Source: Marinobacter maritimus
GTDB taxonomy: Bacteria; Pseudomonadota; Gammaproteobacteria; Pseudomonadales; Oleiphilaceae
DNA: 64,000 nucleotides
Direction of reading: 5' to 3'
Assembly: GCF_007671675.1 (NCBI RefSeq)
Contig: NZ_VCGW01000001.1
Coordinates: 186,001 to 250,000, forward strand
Numbering within the stretch: position 1 is the stretch's first letter; the number at the start of each line of letters is the position of its first letter. Below are positions 34,136 to 42,434 of this stretch, piece by piece. The notes below the pieces were generated by a model. That model was not told where the DNA came from. It made no database searches and worked only from the letters and a program-made list of their open reading frames with translations. The translations under genes were made by a program, and so were the position numbers.

Positions 34136-34326
34136 GCACTGTCGGAGACCTTACTCCGAAACCGTGCGAAGCCATGGGTGAAGAGCGACAAGCTCTTCAC
34201 GGGTTGGCCATGGACGGCCAACCCAGGACTCTCACTGCGACGCAGGAGCATTAAGCAGTGGGAGGCGGAGCCGAGCGTACAGGGAAGTATTCACAGCGTG
34301 TTTCGGAGTAAGGTCTCCGGCAGTGC
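34136..34326 (+). repeat. Enlarged multi-hairpin relative of the twin-hairpin element
   Basis: Outer arms of 27 nt at 34136-34162 and 34300-34326 pair with a single difference, which is a U-G wobble on the plus strand. The 137-nt interior contains a 9-bp hairpin GTGAAGAGC/GCTCTTCAC (34178-34200), a second 9-bp hairpin GGGTTGGCC/GGCCAACCC (34201-34224) carrying the CATGGACGG core of the family, a 6-bp CACTGC/GCAGTG pair, and GAGCGTACAGGGAAGTAT, which resembles the second head hairpin. It fills the gap between convergent epmA and psd. Confidence 0.85.
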
Positions 34327-34357
34327 TGGACTCCGTTTCAGGCAGGCGAAAGCGCGA

Positions 34358-35215
34358 TCAAGCGCCAACCTTACCAAACGCCTCGCCCATACGAACCCGT
34401 TTTCCCGCAATCTGCTCAGCATCCCAGCTTACACTGCCCTTGGGCATAACCATCACCACCGTAGAGCCCAAGCGAAAGCGCCCCATCTCCTCGCCTTTAG
34501 CAAACGAAATAGCACTCTCGCCTTCATAGGTGATCGCCTTCACGCCACTGCTGTTAGGCGCTACAACTCCAGCCCAGGGAGTCTCCACGCTGCCCACAAT
34601 CATCGCGCCCACAAGGACCAGCGCCATAGGCCCGGCAGCCGTATCGAAAATACAAACGACCCGCTCATTGCGGGCGAACAAATTGGGAACATTCTCCGCA
34701 GTGGCCGGATTTACCGAAAACAGCTTGCCCGGAACGTAAACCATTTCCCGAAGCTTACCTGCCAACGGCATATGAATGCGGTGATAATCCTTTGGAGAGA
34801 GGTAAATCGTTGAAAATACGCCTTCATTGAAAGCTTCAGCTCGCTGTGTGTCGCCACCAAGCAGCTCAATCAGGCTGAACGACTGGCCCTTGGCCTGGAA
34901 AATCCGGTCACCGGAAACCTGCCCAAGCTGGCTGATGGCGCCGTCTACAGGGCTTACAAATGTGTTGTCTCCCTCGGCAACAGGGCGGATGCCAGGCTTC
35001 AGAGCCCGGGTAAAAAATTCATTAAAGCTGGGATACGCTGTTGGATCCGGCTCGGCGGCTTCGCTCATGTCCACGCCATAGCGCTTCACAAACCATTTAA
35101 CGACCCGATTTTTAAGCGCCGGGTTTTGGTCGTTATCTGCCAGGCGACCGGCCAGGCGTGAAACCGCAAGTTGCGGCGTTACGTACTGGCTCAGGATAAA
35201 CAGCTTGTCGAACAT
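34358..35215 (-). CDS. psd: Phosphatidylserine decarboxylase
   Basis: A 285-aa proenzyme. The autocleavage motif is LGST in GRFRLGSTVVMVMPKG near residue 250: serine becomes the pyruvoyl group of the alpha chain after self-cleavage. DYHRIHMPLAGKL is the other conserved stretch. It makes phosphatidylethanolamine from phosphatidylserine at the inner membrane. In P. aeruginosa psd also sits next to this block of genes. It is divergent from motA and convergent with epmA across the multi-hairpin element. Confidence 0.95.
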   Translation of the reverse strand: MFDKLFILSQYVTPQLAVSRLAGRLADNDQNPALKNRVVKWFVKRYGVDMSEAAEPDPTAYPSFNEFFTRALKPGIRPVAEGDNTFVSPVDGAISQLGQVSGDRIFQAKGQSFSLIELLGGDTQRAEAFNEGVFSTIYLSPKDYHRIHMPLAGKLREMVYVPGKLFSVNPATAENVPNLFARNERVVCIFDTAAGPMALVLVGAMIVGSVETPWAGVVAPNSSGVKAITYEGESAISFAKGEEMGRFRLGSTVVMVMPKGSVSWDAEQIAGKRVRMGEAFGKVGA

Positions 35216-35413
35216 TTAAAGGAACCCTCTGCGCTCAAAGGCGGGAAGTTTACCAAATACTGCGACAAGAGTGTTGTGCAGCCGCTGGTATGTATAGAAT
35301 TTGTTTCACGGTTTCGCGGATATTGCAGGGGCTTGCTATTATCAGACCGGAAAATGCGTGATCATGACCGGCACCGACCGCTACCTCAATAAAAAAAGGC
35401 GTACATTCTTCTC

Positions 35414-36265
35414 ATGCTACTTATTATTGGCTCGATTATTGTCATTGCCAGCGTTCTTGGTGGGTATGTCCTCCATGGCGGCAACCTTATGGTGTTGTGG
35501 CAACCAACAGAGCTGCTCATTATCTTCGGCGCAGCCATCGGTTCGTTTGTTATTGCCAACCCGCTGCATACCGTGAAAGAAGTGTTTGCCGGCATTTTGC
35601 GCCTGCTGACCGGCTCCCCCTTCAACAAGTCCTATTACATGGACTTGCTGAGTATGCTCTATGAGATTTTTGATAAATCCCGCAAGCAGGGCGTCATGTC
35701 CATTGAGGAAGATATCGACAACCCCGAGTCCAGCCAGATTTTCAGCCGCTATCCGGCAATTATGAAATCAAAAGAACTGCTTGCCTTCATTACCGACTAT
35801 CTGAGGATTATCAGCGCCGGAAATATGGCGACCCATGAACTTGAAGGCATGATGGAAAACGAAATTGACAGCCGCCAGCATGAACTTGAAGAGCCGGCAC
35901 ATGCTGTGAATAAAATTGCGGATGCCTTGCCGGGCCTTGGTATTGTGGCGGCGGTGCTTGGCATTGTTATCACCATGAACTTCCTGAGCGAAGGGCCCGA
36001 GCGCATTGGTCTGAGTGTGGCAGCGGCGCTGGTGGGAACCTTCCTGGGTATCTGGATGGGGTATGGCTTTGTGGGGCCCACCTCCATTGCCATGGAGCAC
36101 GCCGCGAAATACGAACTCAAAGCCTACGAGTGCGTCAAATCCGCTATTGTTGCCACAGTGTCGGGGCAGGCACCCCAAATGGCCATCGAGTTTGGTAGAA
36201 AAGCCTTGCCCACAGATAAGCGCCCTGGGTTTCAGGAACTGAACGATCATGTGCGTGCCAAATAA
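35414..36265 (+). CDS. motA: Flagellar motor stator protein MotA
   Basis: A 283-aa protein with four membrane helices: two near the N-terminus (LLIIGSIIVIASVLGGYVL and ELLIIFGAAIGSFVIANPL) and two after the large cytoplasmic loop (LPGLGIVAAVLGIVITM and AAALVGTFLGIWMGYGFVGP). The cytoplasmic loop carries the charged residues that contact FliG. It is a proton-driven stator with MotB, whose gene starts 25 nt downstream. The rsgA-motAB block matches Pseudomonas gene order. No clear sigma-28 promoter was found in the 198 nt upstream. Confidence 0.95.
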   Translation: MLLIIGSIIVIASVLGGYVLHGGNLMVLWQPTELLIIFGAAIGSFVIANPLHTVKEVFAGILRLLTGSPFNKSYYMDLLSMLYEIFDKSRKQGVMSIEEDIDNPESSQIFSRYPAIMKSKELLAFITDYLRIISAGNMATHELEGMMENEIDSRQHELEEPAHAVNKIADALPGLGIVAAVLGIVITMNFLSEGPERIGLSVAAALVGTFLGIWMGYGFVGPTSIAMEHAAKYELKAYECVKSAIVATVSGQAPQMAIEFGRKALPTDKRPGFQELNDHVRAK

Positions 36266-36290
36266 CACAGGCTGACCCCGGAGCGTACTT

Positions 36291-37250
36291 GTGGAACAGC
36301 AGCCGATAATCATCAAGCGTAAAAAGGTCATTGCCGCAGGCCACCATGGTGGCTCCTGGAAAGTGGCATTTGCCGACTTTGCGACGGCAATGATGGCGTT
36401 CTTTCTCGTGCTCTGGCTGACAGCAACCGCATCGCCGGAACAGATAAAAGCAGTGGAAGGCTATTTTCGCGACCCGGTTGGCTTCACTGAAGGCGGGTCT
36501 CCCAGCCCGGTGGATCTTGAAGGCAGCGCCTCCGTGGTTAACGAAGCCAGCCCGAACATTGAGTCCGGCCAGATTGAAATCAGCGACAACGTGGTGGACA
36601 CCCTCTCGGAATCACTTGAACAGCGCCGCATGGAAGAGCTGTTTCAGGAATTGAAACAGCGAATAGAGGAGAACGAAACGCTGCAGGAGTTCAAAGAGCA
36701 GTTGCTGATCGACATTACTGACGAAGGCCTGCGAATCCAGATAGTCGACCGCTCCGGCCGCCCCATGTTCGATAGTGGCAAGGCAGAGCTGAAGTACTAC
36801 TCGCAGGAAATCCTTTTCGAACTGGCAAAAACGCTCGGCTCAGTGGATAACAGGCTAAGCATCACGGGCCATACCGATGCCACACCATTTGGCGGTCGCC
36901 CGGGATATACCAACTGGGAACTGTCGGCAGACCGCGCCAACACGGCCCGCCGTGCCCTTGTTGCCGGCGGAGTGCGCGCCCAGCAGATTGCAAGAGTGGT
37001 GGGGCTGAGTGATTCCGTGCTGTTTGATCAGGACGAACCCACGGCGCCCGTGAATCGCAGAATTTCAATCATCGTGCTCAACAAAAAAACCGTGAACAGT
37101 ATCCACAGCAGCGCCAGCGCCCAAGGCGCTCCGTTGATTGATCTTACGGTGCCTTCTGAAGAAGAGCAGAAAGAAGCCATGGAAAACCTTGAAAGCGGCG
37201 ACTGGCTAAAGGAAAGCGCCAAGCCTGCTCCGGGTGAACTGAACTGGTAG
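36291..37250 (+). CDS. motB: Flagellar motor stator protein MotB
   Basis: A 319-aa protein. A short cytoplasmic start is followed by one membrane helix, KVAFADFATAMMAFFLVLWL, with Asp29 as the proton-carrying residue. The periplasmic OmpA-like peptidoglycan-binding domain covers about residues 150-265 (SITGHTDATPF and NWELSADRANTARRALV). The start is GTG 36291 with GGAG 7 nt upstream. It forms the stator with MotA. Its end is 18 nt from the convergent rsgA stop. Confidence 0.95.
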   Translation: MEQQPIIIKRKKVIAAGHHGGSWKVAFADFATAMMAFFLVLWLTATASPEQIKAVEGYFRDPVGFTEGGSPSPVDLEGSASVVNEASPNIESGQIEISDNVVDTLSESLEQRRMEELFQELKQRIEENETLQEFKEQLLIDITDEGLRIQIVDRSGRPMFDSGKAELKYYSQEILFELAKTLGSVDNRLSITGHTDATPFGGRPGYTNWELSADRANTARRALVAGGVRAQQIARVVGLSDSVLFDQDEPTAPVNRRISIIVLNKKTVNSIHSSASAQGAPLIDLTVPSEEEQKEAMENLESGDWLKESAKPAPGELNW

Positions 37251-37268
37251 GCTGTGGAGCGTAGACGT

Positions 37269-38324
37269 TCAGTCGGCTTTCAATCCCCGGGATTGCTGTT
37301 CCGCCATATCCTGAAGAATGCGGTGAAAGCTTCGCCGCCGCTGCGGACTCAACTTGCCCGCTTCAGCCGCAGCATCAATGGCGCACCCGGGGTCACCCAT
37401 GTGCCGGCAGTTACGGAACTTGCAGTAGCCGATCACCTCGCGAATCTCACGAAACCCATACTCGATTTCCTGTGGTGTCATGTGCCACAAACCAAACTCC
37501 CGGATACCCGGCGAATCAATCAGATCGCCACCCATAGGCAGGTGGAAGAGCTTCGCCGTCGTGGTGGTATGAACGCCCTTGCCGGTGCTTTCAGAAACCG
37601 CACCCACACGAATCGCCTCATCCGGCATCAGCGTCTGGATAATCGACGACTTGCCAACCCCTGACTGCCCCACAAAGGCACTGGTTTTGTCCTTCACCAA
37701 CGCCTCAACTTCCGGCGAAGGTCCACCATCGAATTGCACCGCTGACGTGCGCACAATCTCATAACCCAGCTCCGCATAGCGCGCCAGCAGAGCATCAATC
37801 TGCTCCCGGTTTTGATCGGTGATCAGATCGGTTTTGTTCAACAGAATAACGGCAGGAATATCCGTAATCTCAGAGGCCACCAGATACCGGTCAATCAGAT
37901 TGTCATGGGGCTCCGGCTCCGGCGCGATCACCAGAATAATGTGATCAATATTCGCCGCCACAGGCTTCACCGCACCAAAATTATCCGGCCGCTGCAGCAG
38001 ATTCTCACGCTCACAGCGGGCAACAATCACACCCGTTTCATTCTTGCCAGGCCGCCAGACAACCCGATCACCCGTCACCAGGCTATCAATATTCGCCCGA
38101 ACAAAGCAGCGCACAACATCGCCTTTGCGGTCACCCTCCAAGGCTTCCACATCAAGCTGTTGCCCGTAGTGGGCAATAATCAACCCTTCCTGCTCAGGCC
38201 CCAGTTCACCGGCTTCAGCCTGCGCCTGAACCGACTTCTCCTTGCGAGCTGCGCGGGCCGCACGTTCCTCCTGAACCTTCTTGATCCGGAATTGCTGTTG
38301 CTTGTTCAGTTGCCGTTTTGCCAT
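37269..38324 (-). CDS. rsgA: Ribosome small subunit-dependent GTPase RsgA (YjeQ)
   Basis: A 351-aa circularly permuted GTPase. Motifs appear in permuted order: LLNKTDL (G4), then GQSGVGKSSIIQTL (G1), then DSPGIREFGL (G3). An N-terminal OB fold precedes them, and the C-terminal zinc finger is CKFRNCRHMGDPGC. It assists late 30S subunit maturation. The extreme N-terminus is basic (MAKRQLNKQQQFRIKK), as usual. It is divergent from orn, with hairpin copy 5 in the gap. Confidence 0.96.
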   Translation of the reverse strand: MAKRQLNKQQQFRIKKVQEERAARAARKEKSVQAQAEAGELGPEQEGLIIAHYGQQLDVEALEGDRKGDVVRCFVRANIDSLVTGDRVVWRPGKNETGVIVARCERENLLQRPDNFGAVKPVAANIDHIILVIAPEPEPHDNLIDRYLVASEITDIPAVILLNKTDLITDQNREQIDALLARYAELGYEIVRTSAVQFDGGPSPEVEALVKDKTSAFVGQSGVGKSSIIQTLMPDEAIRVGAVSESTGKGVHTTTTAKLFHLPMGGDLIDSPGIREFGLWHMTPQEIEYGFREIREVIGYCKFRNCRHMGDPGCAIDAAAEAGKLSPQRRRSFHRILQDMAEQQSRGLKAD

Positions 38325-38437
38325 AGGGTCTCAGTTAACACGGATGAAAGTGGTGACGTTGCTGTGCCATCATACGGTAATAAAGCCTGATCGGCTTTAA
38401 TCTGGCTGGTTCATGCGTGATATAACACCAAATTACG

Positions 38438-38549
38438 GGGTGGGGCTGCCTTTCACCTACCGGGAATGTCGGAGGCCATGGATGGCCGGAGTCAAGTGCA
38501 CAGGGATGTGCTTGTAGCGGTTCCCGGTAGGTGAAAGGCAGCCCCACCC
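38438..38549 (+). repeat. Twin-hairpin element, copy 5 (rsgA/orn divergent region)
   Basis: Perfect 29-nt inverted arms at 38438-38466 and 38521-38549 enclose a 54-nt interior that starts TGTCGGAGGCCATGGATGG and ends TGCTTGTAGCGG, nearly identical to copy 4. The second hairpin is GCACA-GGGA-TGTGC. It lies 32 nt before the orn start codon and 113 nt from the rsgA start, between two divergent genes, so it cannot be a simple 3' terminator of either. Confidence 0.92.
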
Positions 38550-38581
38550 ACCACCGATGTTTGATGAATGAGGAAAGCAGA

Positions 38582-39124
38582 ATGTCTGCAGGCACCCATC
38601 TGGTATGGATTGATCTGGAAATGACCGGCCTTGATCCGGAAAAAGAACGCATCATCGAAATGGCCACCATCATCACCGATTCAGAACTGAATCTGGTGGC
38701 TGAAGGCCCGGTTGTCGCGATTAATCAACCCGATAGCCTGCTCGACGCCATGGACGAATGGTGCACCCGGACCCACGGCGAAAGCGGCCTCACCAAACGC
38801 GTCCGCGAAAGCAAAGTCTCAGAAGCCGAAGCCGAACAGCAAACCCTCGCCTTCCTCAAAGAATACATGGAAAAAGGCGAATCCCCCCTGTGCGGCAACA
38901 GCATCGGCCAGGATCGCCGCTTCCTCGTGAAATACATGCCCGAACTGGAAGACTTCTTCCACTACCGCAACCTTGACGTCTCCACCGTAAAAGAGCTGGC
39001 CCGCCGCTGGCGCCCGGATGTGCTGGAAGGCGTAAAGAAACAAGGCAGTCACCTGGCACTGGACGACATTCGCGATTCAATCAACGAACTGCGCCACTAC
39101 CGCGAGCACTTTTTCAAACTATAA
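38582..39124 (+). CDS. orn: Oligoribonuclease
   Basis: A 180-aa DEDDh exonuclease. The first motif is [20 protein letters not shown] (Asp and Glu metal ligands), and the C-terminal [20 protein letters not shown] carries the last Asp. It degrades RNA dinucleotides and, in pseudomonads, pGpG made by EAL phosphodiesterases, so it completes c-di-GMP turnover in this window. The start is ATG 38582; an upstream ATG at 38531 lies inside hairpin copy 5. It overlaps the convergent queG by 6 nt. Confidence 0.96.
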   Translation: MSAGTHLVWIDLEMTGLDPEKERIIEMATIITDSELNLVAEGPVVAINQPDSLLDAMDEWCTRTHGESGLTKRVRESKVSEAEAEQQTLAFLKEYMEKGESPLCGNSIGQDRRFLVKYMPELEDFFHYRNLDVSTVKELARRWRPDVLEGVKKQGSHLALDDIRDSINELRHYREHFFKL

Positions 39125-40198
39125 ACCGTGTTGCGCCAAAGCCCACTGAACATGCTCGCGGACCATATCCGAAGGATAGTTCGCGCGCTGTTTAAGAGCT
39201 TCAATGACCGGAATCGTCGAAGGCGCGTTACCCAGCCCAACCGCCAGATTGCGCAACCACCCCTCATATCCCGTACGACGAATAGCTGAGCCCTCCGTTC
39301 GCTTCAGAAATTGCTCTTCAGTCCACAAAAACAGCTCTGCCAGAGAACTGTTATTCAAGCCGTGCCTGGGTTGAAAGTCATCCTCATGGGTGGGTTTTTG
39401 AAACTTCTGCCAGGGGCAAACGAGCTGACAGTCATCGCAGCCAAACACCCGGTTGCCCATTAAAGGGCGCAATTCCTCCGGAATACTGCCTTTGAGCTCA
39501 ATGGTGAGGTAACTGATGCAGCGCCTGGCATCCAGATTGCGTGGCCCAACAAAAGCATCGGTCGGGCACATGTCCAGACAGGCGGAACAACTGCCGCAGT
39601 GGTCGGTTTCAAAGGCGGGGTCGACTGGCAAGGGCGCACTGGTGAATATTTCACCAAGAAAAAAGAAGGAACCTGCCTTCGGGTGTATCAGCATATTATT
39701 CTTGCCTATCCAGCCCAAGCCAGCCCTCTGTGCGAGTGCTCGCTCCAGCACAGGAGCGCTGTCTACAAAGGCCCGGTGATCATATCCGCTTACCGCATCG
39801 TCAATCTTCTTCGCCAGAGTTGCCAGCCGCTTCCGGATCAGTTTGTGATAGTCACGGCCAAGAGCGTAGCGAGTGACGTAGGCGTTTTCCCGGTTAGTGA
39901 GCGCTTCTTTCGGGCTGTCAGGCGTGGGCATGTAATCCATGCGTACAGATATAACACGAGTTGTGCCCGGCACCAGCGACTTCGGGGTATAGCGTTTGTC
40001 CCCGTGGTGGGCCATATACGCCATCTCGCCTTGATATCCCTTGTCCAGCCAATCCTGCAGGTGCCGGGCATGTTCACCGGTATCTGCCGTCGTGATGCCA
40101 GCATCCGAAAATCCGAGATCTCTGGACCATTGTCGGATAAGTGCCGGTAAATCAGCCAGTTCCGGTGCTGAAGGTGTGTCAGTGTCAGTCTTGCTCAT
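39119..40198 (-). CDS. queG: Epoxyqueuosine reductase QueG
   Basis: A 359-aa cobalamin- and iron-sulfur-dependent reductase. Two 4Fe-4S motifs are visible: [12 protein letters not shown] and, after the [13 protein letters not shown] stretch, [21 protein letters not shown] is near the N-terminus. It reduces epoxyqueuosine to queuosine in tRNA. Its 3' end overlaps orn tail-to-tail by 6 nt, and it is divergent from nnrE. The length agrees with the family (about 350-380 aa). Confidence 0.94.
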   Translation of the reverse strand: MSKTDTDTPSAPELADLPALIRQWSRDLGFSDAGITTADTGEHARHLQDWLDKGYQGEMAYMAHHGDKRYTPKSLVPGTTRVISVRMDYMPTPDSPKEALTNRENAYVTRYALGRDYHKLIRKRLATLAKKIDDAVSGYDHRAFVDSAPVLERALAQRAGLGWIGKNNMLIHPKAGSFFFLGEIFTSAPLPVDPAFETDHCGSCSACLDMCPTDAFVGPRNLDARRCISYLTIELKGSIPEELRPLMGNRVFGCDDCQLVCPWQKFQKPTHEDDFQPRHGLNNSSLAELFLWTEEQFLKRTEGSAIRRTGYEGWLRNLAVGLGNAPSTIPVIEALKQRANYPSDMVREHVQWALAQHGL

Positions 40199-40346
40199 AG
40201 ATACCGTTGTTTATACCCAGCTTTTAAAGCGGGAGGGTACGGAGATTTAATTTGATTAAGTTATGACCTTTCCCAAGGTTTTGCTATGCTTTACAGGTAG
40301 CTGGCCAATTTTCTTAAACCGGTTTCTGTAACGGGAGCAAAGGCTC

Positions 40347-41909
40347 ATGCCACAGCACGCTGGAGGCAGTTTATCAGATGCGCTGTTTTCCGCCGATTCT
40401 GTGCGTCGCATTGATCAATATGTAATTGAACAACAGGGCGTTGACGGTTTTGAGCTGATGCAGTCTGCAGCCCGCGCGGCATTTCGCCGGCTGGTTGTGC
40501 GCTGGCCTGGTGTGAGCCCCTTGCTGGTCTTGTGTGGAGCAGGAAATAACGGTGGCGATGGGTATTTGATAGCGGCAAATGCCGTTCGGCACGGTTTTAC
40601 TGTGCACTGCGTTGCGGTTGCTCCCACGGAGAAATTGGACGGAGATGCCCGAAAAGCCTGGCAAAAGGCTGTCGCGGATGGTGTAAAGGTTCTGGAATTG
40701 GCGGATATCGGCGAGCCAGAGCTGGAGCGGTTGTTTGAGACTGCAGAGCTGATTGTTGACGCAATGCTTGGAACCGGTGCCTCCGGTGCGCCCAGAGAGC
40801 CATTTGCGGCAGTGATTGCACAGTGCAACCGTTCCGGGCTTCCTGTGCTGGCGGTGGATGTGCCCTCCGGGCTGAACGCCACCACCGGTGCTGTTAAGGG
40901 CGAGGCGGTGCGGGCTGCCATGACGGTCACGTTTACCGGTCGCAAGGCTGGCCTGTATACCGGGCAGGGCGCGGCAATGTGTGGTGACGTGGTTTTTGAA
41001 GCGCTCAATGTGAGTGCCAGCGTCGCTGATAGCGGCGAGAGCCCGTTAGCCATGCTTCGGCGCTGGCCTACCGTTCGCGACTGGTTGCCCGTTCGTCCGG
41101 CAAACGCTCACAAGGGTCGCTTTGGACATGTTCTGGTGGTGGCCGGAGACCGGGGGTTTGGCGGTGCCGGATTGCTGACCGCAGAAGCTGCAGCGCGTTC
41201 AGGTGCCGGGTTGGTTTCACTGGCAACGCGCCCTGAGCACATGACGGCGGCCTTGGCGCGGTGCCCTTCGATCATGGTTCACGGCCTGATTCATGGCTCG
41301 GAACTGCCAGCACTGCTGAACGCCGCAACGGTAGTGGTATGTGGGCCGGGTTTGGGGCAGAGCGCCTGGGGCCAGCAAATGCTGCAGCAGGTGGTTGAAA
41401 GCGGTAAGCCTCGTGTTCTGGATGCCGATGCCCTGAATCTGCTTGCGTCCCGAGTCGCAATGCCGGCCAGTAATCAGATTTTGACGCCGCATCCGGGGGA
41501 AGCAGCAAGGTTGCTGAATTGCCTGGTTCCGGAGATAGAAGCGGATCGTATGGCGGCAGCTAACAAGCTGCAGTCCCTCTACGGTGGTGTGATCTTGCTC
41601 AAGGGGGCAGGGACGATTATCGCATCGGGCTTGGACGTTGTAGATGTTGCCGGCGGCAGTAATCCGGGGATGGCGACAGGTGGCATGGGAGATGTGTTGT
41701 CAGGAATCGTCGGAGCACTTTATGCCCAGTTGACGGGTTCACCTGTCCATGCTGCCGTTTTGGGAGCTGTGGTGCATCTTGAAGCCGCCTGCAGAGCCTC
41801 GGCTGACAAGGGGTATATGGGATTGATACCCACGGACGTAATCGATGCACTGCCGCAAGTTTTCCGGGAAGCAGAGCCGGTCAGCAACGGCAGCGAGGAG
41901 GAGGAATGA
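40347..41909 (+). CDS. nnrE: Bifunctional NAD(P)HX epimerase/dehydratase (NnrE-NnrD, YjeF)
   Basis: A 520-aa two-domain protein. The N-terminal YjeF epimerase domain (about 1-225) has GAGNNGGDGYLIA and DAMLGTGASGAPREPF. The C-terminal ribokinase-like dehydratase domain (about 235-510) has LTPHPGEAARLL and NPGMATGGMGDVLSGIVGAL. It repairs hydrated NAD(P)H. Its stop overlaps the tsaE start by 4 nt (ATGA), a coupling found across gammaproteobacteria. A possible promoter (TATGAC, 17 nt, TATGCT) lies 60-90 nt upstream. Confidence 0.94.
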   Translation: MPQHAGGSLSDALFSADSVRRIDQYVIEQQGVDGFELMQSAARAAFRRLVVRWPGVSPLLVLCGAGNNGGDGYLIAANAVRHGFTVHCVAVAPTEKLDGDARKAWQKAVADGVKVLELADIGEPELERLFETAELIVDAMLGTGASGAPREPFAAVIAQCNRSGLPVLAVDVPSGLNATTGAVKGEAVRAAMTVTFTGRKAGLYTGQGAAMCGDVVFEALNVSASVADSGESPLAMLRRWPTVRDWLPVRPANAHKGRFGHVLVVAGDRGFGGAGLLTAEAAARSGAGLVSLATRPEHMTAALARCPSIMVHGLIHGSELPALLNAATVVVCGPGLGQSAWGQQMLQQVVESGKPRVLDADALNLLASRVAMPASNQILTPHPGEAARLLNCLVPEIEADRMAAANKLQSLYGGVILLKGAGTIIASGLDVVDVAGGSNPGMATGGMGDVLSGIVGALYAQLTGSPVHAAVLGAVVHLEAACRASADKGYMGLIPTDVIDALPQVFREAEPVSNGSEEEE

Positions 41910-42403
41910 GCATTTTCGGGAACGAGCGCAGGCTGTTTCTGAAAGACGAGGCCGAGACCGAAAGCCTGGGTCGTGAGCTGGCTCGTCTGGCAAAAGAGTC
42001 AGACCAGGGGCTGACGATATTTCTCGAAGGCGATCTTGGAATGGGTAAGACCACTCTCAGCCGAGGTGTTATCAGAGGTCTGGGGCATGAGGGTGCGGTG
42101 AAGAGCCCCACTTACACGCTTGTTGAGCCATACGAAGACTTGGCCCCGCCGACCTATCATTTCGATTTGTACCGGCTGGGCGACCCTGAAGAGTTGGAAT
42201 ACATGGGTATCAGGGATTACTTCAATGGCCAGAGCATTTGTCTTATTGAATGGCCCGAACGTGGTGAAGGGCTTTTGCCGCAACCGGATCTCGAAATCCA
42301 CCTTGAACATCAGGGCGAAGGCCGTTCGGCAGTTGTCCGGGCGCGTTCTGAATTGGGCGCGTCACTTTTGAATGAACTGGAACTGATCGGGCCGGGCCAT
42401 TGA
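41906..42403 (+). CDS. tsaE: tRNA threonylcarbamoyladenosine biosynthesis ATPase TsaE
   Basis: A 165-aa P-loop protein. Walker A is EGDLGMGKTTLSRG, followed by VKSPTYTLVEPY and the family motif HFDLYRLGDPEELEYMG. It works with TsaB and TsaD to form t6A37 in ANN-decoding tRNAs. The start overlaps the nnrE stop. amiB starts 31 nt downstream. The length is typical. Confidence 0.95.
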   Translation: MSIFGNERRLFLKDEAETESLGRELARLAKESDQGLTIFLEGDLGMGKTTLSRGVIRGLGHEGAVKSPTYTLVEPYEDLAPPTYHFDLYRLGDPEELEYMGIRDYFNGQSICLIEWPERGEGLLPQPDLEIHLEHQGEGRSAVVRARSELGASLLNELELIGPGH

Positions 42404-42434
42404 TTGGCCGAAACCGGATAAACAGGCAAGCCGT

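Noticed and set aside
34136..34326. A tRNA or tmRNA, because of the cloverleaf-like fold
   Set aside because: No T-loop consensus, no anticodon-stem geometry and no CCA-compatible acceptor; the closing stem is 27 bp.
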